Shown here piece by piece: positions 55,534 through 64,000 of a DNA stretch of 64,000 bases. The translations under genes and the position numbers were made by a program. The stretch's first letter is position 1. Every line of letters begins with the position of its first letter. Below the pieces are notes generated by a model, which was not told the DNA's origin, made no database searches, and saw nothing but the letters and a program-made list of their open reading frames with translations. The DNA comes from Cladophialophora immunda (lineage: Eukaryota > Ascomycota > Eurotiomycetes > Chaetothyriales > Herpotrichiellaceae): the NCBI RefSeq assembly GCF_000835495.1, contig NW_015622545.1, positions 3,736,777-3,800,776 of the forward strand, written 5' to 3'.

Positions 55534-57982
55534 CTAACCAGTCTTCTTCCATTGAACATCGCTATAACCCACAATCTGGGAGAACACCTCATCTCTGTGC
55601 CGTAAGCCTGCGATTTCATATTGTGCTTCGTCCATAGTCACAAAGAGAAGACCCTCGCTGTTTGTGTGAAGGCTGGTTCTGGGTACCTGCAGATTGATTG
55701 AGTCAGCGACCGTTTTCCCTTTGCATGGCCGTGGCGGGATATTGACCTTGTGAATCCGCTGCAGCCTCTCATATGGTATCGTCCATTGTTCTGGGCCTTG
55801 GCGCGATGGCACGAAACTTAGACGGTCTGTAGTGACCGTGAGCCTTCCAGGGTCACCGCTCTTACATTTATAACTTCCCACATCGACTGCAGTGTGAGAG
55901 CATATATCGTCCCATCCTTGTAGAGCAAGAGTCGACTCGCCGTATAGGCTCTTACAATCACTTTTGGGTTTCAGAGTATGGTTCCGCTGCATAACCTGCA
56001 ATTGTTGCTTAGCCTCAGCTTTTAATCGACCGATTGCCCAATCAGCTATCAATTCAAGACGGTCAGCAAAATTCTGATGCTCTGGAATATGTTGTAACAT
56101 ACCATGAGTGGGGACTCTCCAGAAGAGCCAAGTGAGTGGGGAGATGAATGAACGATATCGAGGGAGAAGAGCCGTGACAGGTGTTTCTGCAAAGAAGACA
56201 AAGCCAATGACACAAAGGAGTCCTCGGACTAGTGCTTGAGTGGGCACGATAGTAACAATTGCCAGTAGCAAAACTAAGCGACACAAAGCCATGGATGTTT
56301 CACGGGGGTTGCGCCATTCGTAGAAGCTAAGGCAAACGACAAATCAGTACATTGAGGCTTGTTGAGGGGGAAACATCCAGGTCTCGCACATACTTTTGCA
56401 TGATCTCCAACATATCTGCAAGACTTTCGCAGTTGTGCAACAGCACTGGGCCGGCCGTTTCGATTATTCGATCTACCCAGCCTCGGACACCATCTAAAAG
56501 ATTCGTAAGATAGTGTTGTGGGCTCACACTAATGGGCAGGAGTGTGGATGCCTTTCAAAGACTGGGTCTCCGTCAAGCTTCTCAAGATCTTGGATTGATC
56601 AGGAAAAACATCTTGGATTGCCATACGCAACATTTCAAGGAGGCCTCCTTAAGATCCTCGGTGCGAAAGAGGTCCTAAGGTGACGATAACCAATGTTTTC
56701 AGATGCTGGCCCCTGCGAGCCCACCTAAAGACAAAAGTCCTCCATTCTGACACTGATGACATATCAGATCACTCACATTTGACGATTAGATCGGAGAGAT
56801 TCTGAGCATTCTGCTCTGTGTCTTCTGCACGAGCAAGCCGTGTATGCATTTCTTCGATCGTCGGAGGACAAAGCCGTCGGTAAGAGACGCTGGAAATTAC
56901 CAAGATTATCTGACAACAGTGAGTTCTATGAGTTGAAATGACAATTCAGTCGCAGCTACATACCATTCCCTGAGCTATGGAGTTAGAGAATACGAGACAG
57001 AAGTATATGAGCATATAAAATGCGGTCTCTTGCAGGTTATTCCAACACGAAATCCTTCGTAAATTCAAGAAGGAGCTCTGTAACGGTTTGGACACCAGCA
57101 GTACTCTCTCGCAGCTTGATGCTAAGAGTTCTCGGCTTGGTTCAGGAGACTTGAGTTCGGCCTCTACCCGAGGGCGAGTATAGTTCTCAAGGGTATAGTT
57201 TCGCAACTATAAATAGTTAGTAAAGTCCCGATCTTACGAATTTGCTGAAGTACGTGTTGTCCATATTTCCTCCATTGTATTCTTTCGATACCATCTTCAT
57301 TGTGCTGTACGAAGTCTTTCGGTCGTTTCAAGGAGACGATCTGGGCTTGAATCCTGCCGATATGTCTCACGTGTCGGTCAATAGTCCATCGTGTGAACGA
57401 ATCTTGTCTGAGTTGCTTTAGCGACTCCAGGAATTGTGGATCGCAGGACTCTTCCCCGCTAGTGCTTGCTGCTTCGAGTTTTTCACTTTCGAGGACCATT
57501 GCCACACTGGCACCGTGGGATACCTCGGATTTGGCGACATTCTCTGCGAACTCCTCACCACCTTGGCTTTCAAGTAATTGTCTGGCAGCTGATACAGGGG
57601 CGCGGAAAAACTCTTCTACTCGCGGCACATTTGGCTTTTCTTTGACGGCGGGCCCTAAGCGGACATTCGTTGTATCTTGGGGCGGCGTCGGAGCTAAGAT
57701 GGGCGCAGGCTCTGTCGGGGAGTCTTGAGCAGGGTGAGAGACATGCTTGTCTCTTCTGAGAAGGCCGTTCTGGATTTTCCTGACAGCTTTGAGACTGCGT
57801 AGTAGGGAATGGTGACGGCGAGGTAGGTCTGTCGAATGCTCTCCTTCGCTTCGAGAGTACCGTAAAGGAGTATGGCTCTGTTCTTGTGGACTTTTGGACA
57901 GGACGGGGATGAACACGTTCAGTTGGCCACGACCCACGCCTTGCGATTCATCTCCAAATAGGTCTTTCGAAGGTGGTGCCAT
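55534..57982 (-). CDS. Multi-pass membrane protein with C-terminal GRAM-like domain
   Basis: Five exons fit: 57982-57254, 57206-56964, 56909-56777, 56493-56394 and 56326-55534, giving 665 residues. Exon 1 must use a weak GTACTT donor; the better-looking GTAAGA 16 nt downstream (57237) would break the frame. The N-terminal 240 residues are hydrophilic and regulatory-looking. Hydrophobic helices follow: AFYMLIYFCLVFSNSIAQG with VIILVISS, and later MALCRLVLLLAIVTIVPTQA with LLCVIGFVFFAE. The C-terminus has a GRAM/PH-like pattern (GRLTVTTDRLSFVPS, WTIPYERLQRIHKV, RHRDEVFSQIVGYSDVQWK). GRAM domains bind membrane lipids, so a lipid-contact role is possible, but the family has no named function that I recognise. 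The fourth intron-exon pair spans an unusual 283-nt intron. Confidence 0.75.
56494..56776 (-). other. Unusually long (283-nt) intron of the GRAM-like gene
   Basis: Donor GTGAGT at 56776 and acceptor CTTTTAG ending at 56494 give a phase-1 intron about five times longer than its neighbours. It contains an exact 11-bp direct repeat, atcttggattg at 56587-56597 and 56610-56620. It may hold a small insertion or an unrecognised regulatory element. Confidence 0.6.
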
Positions 57983-59589
57983 GATGCTTTCCTTTGAAGA
58001 GACCTGTGGACATCAGCAGGATCCCCCGATAAATAGAGGTATGTAGAGACCGCAATGTTTGATTGTATTACATAATTATGACGAGAGCTCCGTCACTCTT
58101 GGTTGGGGTGTGCCTCAATGGACAGACCGAACGGATAAACGTACCGAAGCTTGACTGCTCGTACTAAAAGCAATAAGCCAGGGGGAGCTGGAAAATCAAC
58201 TCTCCGAAAATTGTATTGGGCTTGCTGCGGGGAGGGGCGCCCCAACTTACTTGGTCAAGCAAAATTTACATTTGTTGATTTGCAACTGTAGTTTCGGCAA
58301 ACGACTTTCCGCAGAACACATCTTCGGTAGGCAGACCTTGATCATCGAGGCCCTGATTACCTGTTTGGGGCGGCAGGCGCCGGATACGGAAGTTGATGAC
58401 TCAGTGAAGTCTTCACGTGAGTTTCCCTTGCCAGTGCCGCAAACGTCCCCGGCCAAACCCACGCTCCACCATTTGGCAGGTGGACAATACACAATCGACG
58501 TCCGGAATGCCCTCTAAGGGATCGACTAACCGGTGTCTTTGGCGCTGGCCACAGGCTTCGTGATGGAGATTTTGATTGTATCAACTATAGCGACTCTCCT
58601 GATAGACATTGGCAATCGCAGATGCAGTAATAACTCGATTCTCAGCGCGACCACTTCGTCATGAAGGGCGGCGACCAGCGACGTCCGAATGTAAATCTTT
58701 TCCTCTTCTCGTTTGCATCCCTGCTGAAGTTGCTCGATGGAACTCTTTTGTCTGAGACATGTTGACTGCGGCCTGTAGCATTTTTCCTTCGCTTCGCCGG
58801 GGTATTGCTAGGTGGAATTGATGCCGGAGACATTCGCCCGCAGAGCCGTCGGTGTTGCAACTGCGCCTTGCTAGAGGTCGGGTCTACCAATCGGTTTGCC
58901 TTAATAGAGGCAGATGAGCTGCAGGTGAAGTAGTCGACACAGCTTCATTTTGAGGCTGTAGGTCTTGTGGCTGGATAAATTCTGGTATAGGTCTTCGAGA
59001 TGATAAGATGGGCGAGGCACAATGGCCCTCTTAGTTCGGAGAATACGTGCCGATGTCCCGGAGCCGAACCATGATTTTCGTTCAGATCAGCCTGAAATCC
59101 GCTGGGCAGCAAGAACTGCCACAGGCCTGAAGCGGCGTGGAAGTCACTGATCAAAGCCATCATCGTCGTTTGTGCTGCTAGCGATTTGTGATTGTGGTAC
59201 TGGTTGCGCTCAAATTTTCACCAATAAAGTCAAATCATTCTTGTTTACCTCCGAAAACCGATACAATCCAAGGACCTTGGAGGCTGGTCTTAGCCGAAAG
59301 TCATATCCATGTGGATCATACAACAGCATACCGGTATGGAAGATATATTCCGGTCAGAATTTTGCGAAAATCAGATGACTGTTGATCGACAGGGAATAGT
59401 ATCCGTGTCCATCTGTCTCTAGTGCTGCAAACAGATGACAGCGTGTGCAGATCGAGTGTCCCAGAAGCAATGTTAGGTTCATTCTGATGATGGTCATCTT
59501 ATACTCAGTGTTCGTAGCTCATGTGTCCGCTGCGTAGTCTCGCAGAGGTATTATATCCCATTCGGCCTCCGGGGCGTATCTCTCCTCGA
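57983..59589. other. Gene-poor stretch before the NLR relic
   Basis: About 1.6 kb. It holds the promoter of the GRAM-like gene. Frames at 58251-58517 (+) and 58642-58890 (-) are open but have no family signal. An N-terminal effector domain for the NLR gene was looked for and not found. Confidence 0.45.
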
Positions 59590-61080
59590 CAAGTTTGCTG
59601 GCTGAACTGGGTCAGGCCCTCCTTCCCCGAGGCGGATCCCGTCGACGCCAGATCGTCATGCTGAGTGGGATGGCCGGGATGGGCAAAACGCAACTGGCAA
59701 CGTAATGTGCACGGCAGAATCACGAGCGATACAGCGCCGTGTTCTGGCTGGACGCGAGCTCCGAAGACAGCCTAAAGCGAAGCATCGCTTCGGCGGCCAC
59801 TCGTGTCCCGACAAGCCAGATCCCGCAGGCTAGTAGAATATCTACGACCAGGGCTCAGGTTGATTTCGACATGATTGTCGAACACTTTCTGGACTGGCTG
59901 AGTCAACTGGACAACGACTGCTGGCTGGTGGTGCTGGACAATGTTGATCGGGATTACCACCGACACCCCCCTCAACCGGGCTCATGCGACATCGGGTGCT
60001 ACTTTCCGGGAGCGGACCATGGCTCGATTTTAGTGACAACTCGTTTAGGCGAGCTAGAGCAATGGGGTTCGAACAGGGAAGAAATTACAGAAAGTGGATA
60101 ACGATCTTGCGGAGGCGATATTTCGACAGTGATACACCCGAGAGTTTGGTACGTTTGCGGTTCCTAAGCGTGTTCCTTTCTCATTGGATATAGATAGCGA
60201 TCAAGGAAGTCAACTGCTGAAGCTGTTAGATGGCCTTCCGCTAGCCTTGACTCAAGCCGCGGCGTATATACAGCAGTCGGGGATTGGTTTTACGCAGTAT
60301 ATCAACCTTGATAACACCCAGAGGAAAGATCTGATGGAGTCTCAAGAGAAGGATGGCATACCCCTGCCTGCATACCATTACAGCATTTGGGCGACGTAGA
60401 CGATATCCTATGATGCAATCCGGACGAAGAGCGAAGCCGCAGCCGATCTTCTTCTTTTCTGGGCGATACTTAATAACCGAGACTTATAGTACGGCCTTTA
60501 TAGGGGAATGAAGAGGAGGTCGGTGGTGGCCTCGGCGATGAATCATCCCCCTCTTCAAGAGGTCTACACGAGTGAGGTAGCCTTTAACCGGGCGATCCGC
60601 CTTTTTCTCAACTATTACCTAGTGGAAGATATGGGAGATCTGGCTGGATACATAGTTCATCCAGTGGTGCATCAGTGGGCTCAGTATGTGCAGAGCGGGG
60701 AGCAACGGGTCGACTTTGCCCGTCTCGCAGTGATTGTGGTTGGATATACTGCTCCCTCGGATTCCGAACGGGACTTCTGGATTACACAAAGGCGTTTGCA
60801 AGGACATGCCGAGTGCTACTTCCACTGCGTCGTGACCGACTCTATTAAAGTCTTGAGATCACAAGGACTAGTGCGGGGAGGACAGATCTACAGACGACAA
60901 CAAGATTGACGATATTCATCCTGCATTGCTCGGCCTGGGCAATCTCAACCAAGCTCAGGGGAAGCTGGAGCAGGCGGAGACGATGTACCAACAAGCCCTA
61001 CAAGACCATAAGAAGGCCCTCGGTAAGAAGCACACGTGCACACTAGATACGGTTAACAACAAGACAGGGGCTGGGGAAGT
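59590..61080 (+). pseudogene. NB-ARC / TPR (fungal NLR-like) gene, disrupted
   Basis: The nucleotide-binding core is clear. The P-loop is GMAGMGKTQLA (59664-59702), then after a stop YSAVFWLDASSEDSLK, the Walker B text CWLVVLDNVD, and GSILVTTRLGELEQWGS. After a frame change near 60085 it reads VDNDLAEAIFRQ, then LLDGLPLALTQAAAYIQQSG, LPAYHYSIWAT, TISYDAIRTKSEAAADLL, a winged-helix-like stretch, and YLVEDMGDLAGYIVHPVVHQW. A last frame change near 60895 leads to a TPR unit (GNLNQAQGKLEQAETMYQQA). Stops lie at 59703 (TAA), 60130 (TGA), 60397 (TAG) and 60487 (TAG); three sit where Trp is expected. The start and effector domain are missing. Intact relatives act as intracellular non-self sensors. 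Confidence 0.82.
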
Positions 61081-61970
61081 GGGGATAGGACGCTTGATAT
61101 GCTAGGAGATCTTCTAATGCCTCTAAGGGGCAGGGTAACTCATCCGTCGGCAGGAGCGAGCTGAGTATCAAACCCCACTTCGTCCTGGATATTTCACCCA
61201 TGGATTAGTCATCAGGTATCGGAAATACAAACGAGGCTTAACCCTTGGTTGGAAGGATGTGTCTTTTCCGGAAAATGTCGTAGTGATGGCACTCCCCGAT
61301 TATCCTTTGTCATAATGAAAGGTCCAAGTGAAGCCTGGTTTCTTTTAAGATTGTGGAACAAGAGAGGGATCTTTTGCGCTGGACAGAACGCATTGCATGG
61401 TTTAGTTTGATACTTGCCTTCCCGACAGCTCAGACTAACCTGTTTCCTCCGCAACTTGACCGTACAGTAAGGTCCTACTCCACGAGAACTGGCGCCTTTT
61501 CTAGATGCCGATCAGTACGATGATGCTATAACTCGGTTTTCTTCTGATAAGGCATGTCATGATGTCTGACAGAGCTCTTGAAGAGGTGTGATATGACGAT
61601 ATACTTTACGTGGTCTAAGCTTTGACCACCGCAAGATTTCCTGTAGGGTAGTATCAATATGGTTGTCTGGCAAAATTTTGTCAACATCTCACGTGATTTT
61701 TTGCCCGTCTTGGCTTTCGAGATACATCTGATGCACCTCGTCCTTCGTAGGAGTTACAGGTCTTTACAGCAACAATGGTGATGGGATAATAAAAGAGGAG
61801 TGGTTGGCAAGCTTGCTGAGGAGCATAAATAGTTGCACAGGTGGGTCGGTATGTGGTGACGTAACATGTGCCAATATTCTGCGACCCGACTCCGCTGTCC
61901 TTCGCTCTATATTAAACCCAAAAGCAGCTGTGCAACTTTCCACACTGACCCTTCGTCACGCACCGCAGCC
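61081..61970. other. Intergenic: NLR relic to EBP gene
   Basis: About 890 bp with the EBP promoter on its right side. No gene recognised. An upstream in-frame ATG at 61866 exists, but the Kozak-like ATG at 61971 gives the family-like N-terminus. Confidence 0.5.
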
Positions 61971-62897
61971 ATGTTGTTTCGAAACTCTACTCTCCGAGCT
62001 TCTCTCCCCGCAGAATCGATCGAGAAAGCTCTCCATCCATTCTATCCAGCTGGGGTAGAGATCATCAATTTCAGCGCCAATGACAAGAATGTCGTGCAGC
62101 TTCTGGCTATTTTTGGTATTGGGTGTGCGGTTATCTTGTCCGCAGCATGGTTCACCACATCGAGCTTCGCACCGAGGTTGAAGGCGACAGAAAAGTGGAC
62201 CGTCTTATGGTTTTGCCTGTGTAAGAAACCGAGGACGTTCCCAAAAAGAGCATAACGGACTGACAGTGGACAGCCGGGTGCATACACCTATTCTTCGAGG
62301 GGTATTTCGCATATAACCATAAGCACATTGGGCGGGCGCAAGATCTGTTTGCACAATTTTGGAAAGAATACGCACTCTCCGACTCGAGATATCTGACTTC
62401 CGATCCATTTGTAGTGTGTATGGAGGCTATAACAGCGGTAAGAATGTGTCAAAGATGTCAGACACAATCATTACAGCTGACTCGAAACTAGGCGTGCTGG
62501 GGACCCCTTTCCCTTCTCATGATCTACTTTATCACTTCCTCGCACCCCAGTCGATATCCTCTGCAGGCAATCGTGTCGCTGGGTCAAATTTATGGCGACG
62601 TGCTATATTACGCCACTTCCATGTTTGATCACTACTACAAGGGCCTTAGCTACAGTCGGCCAGAAGCTTATTATTTCTGGTTCTACTTCTTCTTCATGAA
62701 TTTTATCTGGATCATCTTTCCTGGATGTGAGTATTAACAGCTTCTATTTATAAAAGACACTAATTAAGCAATTTGTAGTGTTACTCATCGACAGCTTAAG
62801 AATGGGAGCGAAGGCATTCAGCTCGTTGAGCAAAACACCGCATTCTCTGCACGTGTACGGGGCGGTTACAGAGCCAAAGAACATCGTCACATCATAG
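61971..62897 (+). CDS. EBP/EXPERA-domain protein (sterol delta8-isomerase-like)
   Basis: Four exons: 61971-62220, 62274-62437, 62492-62726 and 62779-62897, giving 255 residues with consistent phases; introns are 52-54 nt. At exon 2 two AGs are close together, and only the second (62273) keeps the family frame. The protein has four to five hydrophobic helices (QLLAIFGIGCAVILSAAW, CWGPLSLLMIYFITSS, YYFWFYFFFMNFIWIIFPG). Emopamil-binding-protein motifs are present: GCIHLFFEGYF with the catalytic His and Glu,KEYALSDSRYLTSDPFVVCMEAIT, and YGDVLYYATSMFD. In animals and plants EBP moves the C8 sterol double bond to C7 in the ER. Moulds normally use Erg2 for this step, so the role of the EBP-like protein is unsure. 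It could act on other steroids or lipids. The frame is intact. Confidence 0.88.
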
Positions 62898-64000
62898 GCG
62901 TATAATAGTTCATTCTGGGAACCGGTCATAGAACAATGAGATAGAATAGAAGGCCCATACTGATAGTGTGACATACTGTTACGAGCTGCTATCCGACACG
63001 TGAGGTGTCCACAGGCAAACCCGAGATGGTTTACTTGGTGAAATAGTAGTGGGACAATGTAGCTGAGACTGGAAACCAAGCGTATAGTATGCAGACCTAT
63101 ACGTATAGCAGATATTGATAACTATCCGATTGTAACCTTTTCTTATTGACTACGAAGGTGAGCTACCTGGGGTGGAGCGTGTCTCTATATACCCGGAAGT
63201 ATACATGTCGTACATGTTGCCATGTAGCAACATGTTAACATGTATGGCATGTCTGGGAGCCTAAGCTCCACTTCTTTCTGCCATGTTGCCAAGCTGGTCT
63301 TGGCACAACATGTCACCCGGCGAACCTTCCCCCCGACCCCCTCCTTTGGTTGTCCATGTGGTCAGGTTCGTAACACATACGCGCAGCTGATCCTTACTTA
63401 TAAGTAAGAATGATATCCACGAATTACTATCGCGTTGCATTCATGTCGAGATAACTTCTTATTACCGAGCTTAAAAATATCAAAAATATGATGCTGCATA
63501 ATGCATAAGTACGACTTGCAGCAAGGCGTCCTAGCTAGAAAGCCAAATGCAAGCCTCTCTGAAGGAGGATGACAGTGCTTTTGATAGTTCTCGTAATCCT
63601 CGAAAGGTACTGATCCGGGTCGCCAGGGCATCGGGTTGGTGAGCCGTCCACAAACTAAGTACGAACTGCGCCGTTCAGTCCGCCATACATATCCGACTTG
63701 CATCAGACCTCTTGCCAACACGTCATAGTCTTCTGTCGGTGTATCTTGTGCAAAGGCTAAGCTTCACCCTCCGTCAAATTCTACACAAGGCCACAAACTG
63801 CATTATGCGATCCTTGTCACCGACAAGGCACGTCAAGGTGAATATGACTTAAATGAAGTCACTCGGCGACGATATATCGTGATGGGGGGCGTCAGAGTCA
63901 CTGCGGTTCCAAATTCCAATCAGGCTAAGCGAAATAACACTGCCTCATATTGAGCTTAAGGGTCATGTGGCTTGTACGACACCTAAAGAAAGTAATTTGT
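62898..64000. other. Right-edge intergenic region
   Basis: About 1.1 kb. It holds a palindrome cluster (63212-63313). An open frame on the minus strand (63398-63721, internal ATG near 63697) contains a coherent patch (YVWRTERRSSYLVCG, NPMPWRPGSVPFEDYENYQK) that may be part of a gene continuing in no visible way; I do not recognise it. Confidence 0.4.
63212..63313. repeat. Palindrome cluster with ACATGTTG ends, possible MITE
   Basis: A perfect hairpin has arms acatgttgc (63212-63220) and gcaacatgt (63227-63235) around a 6-nt loop. About 70 bp further on lies an imperfect one (catgttgccaag at 63282-63293 against cttggcacaacatg at 63299-63312). The outer ends, acatgttg and caacatgt, are inverted, so the ~100-bp segment could be a small non-autonomous element. 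CATGT is repeated many times between them. Confidence 0.6.

Noticed and set aside
57207..57237. GTAAGA donor for intron 1 of the GRAM-like gene
   Set aside because: It has the better consensus but puts exon 2 out of frame; GTACTT at 57253 keeps all five exons in phase.
19867..61080. Sequencing error as the sole cause of the broken genes
   Set aside because: Multi-exon genes lying between the relics (TPS1, desaturase, Zn2Cys6 at 52 kb, GRAM-like) keep every phase, so random base loss cannot explain it overall; individual homopolymer lesions (for example 43355-43358) still deserve read-level checking.
1..64000. tRNA genes, rRNA, CRISPR arrays, full transposons
   Set aside because: No T-arm/B-box context such as GGTTCGAATCC with a plausible cloverleaf was found by eye, no regular spacer array, and no transposase or reverse-transcriptase text. 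A tRNAscan and repeat search would settle this.

Overview
The window is nuclear DNA of a filamentous ascomycete (Pezizomycotina). The evidence is short spliceosomal introns (mostly 47-116 nt, GT...AG with CTAAC/CTGAC-like branch sites), Zn2Cys6 regulators, HET-domain and NB-ARC/TPR genes, a type III polyketide synthase, and family members typical of moulds. The class is not resolved; Eurotiomycetes or Dothideomycetes are reasonable guesses. No tRNA, rRNA, CRISPR or full-length transposon was recognised.

Region 1 (1-19.7 kb) is a compact, intact, mostly housekeeping block: an MFS transporter cut by the left edge (-), the Rho-GAP Bem3 (-), an HCNGP/SAP30BP-like protein (-) divergent from the 20S proteasome subunit Pre7 (+), the ribosome-biogenesis KH protein Pno1/Dim2 (-), a secreted/membrane-anchored kelch protein (-), the mitochondrial inner-membrane protein Mdm31/32 (+), and a MetE-C-like protein (+). 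None shows a lesion.

Region 2 (19.8-61.1 kb) is accessory DNA in which intact genes alternate with decayed ones. Intact: a Baeyer-Villiger-type flavin monooxygenase, trehalose-6-phosphate synthase, a delta-9 acyl-CoA desaturase with fused cytochrome b5, a bZIP factor, a Zn2Cys6 factor and a GRAM-like multi-exon membrane protein. Decayed: a HET gene (in-frame TAG plus 1-nt frameshift), a second HET fragment, TPR scraps, a protein kinase, a Zn2Cys6 factor, a NIPSNAP homologue, a type III PKS, a very long MYND-finger protein, a nucleoside-phosphorylase-like domain and an NB-ARC/TPR (NLR) gene. Several stops replace a codon expected to be Trp or Gln, mostly in a CpA-to-TpA sense that resembles mild repeat-induced point mutation. 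Because intact multi-exon genes sit between the broken ones, poor sequence quality alone does not explain the pattern.

Region 3 (61.1-64 kb) holds an intact EBP/EXPERA-domain protein and a terminal stretch with palindromic ACATGTTG motifs.

The most interesting unit is the convergent pair at 40.6-43.7 kb. An intact, short delta-9 desaturase lies next to a type III PKS whose relatives in moulds use long-chain acyl-CoA starters. The PKS copy has a frameshift, a stop, and an Asp codon where the catalytic His is expected. It looks like the remains of a phenolic-lipid locus whose lipid-tailoring gene has survived. The second theme is a graveyard of allorecognition-type genes (HET, NB-ARC, PNP-like, TPR).
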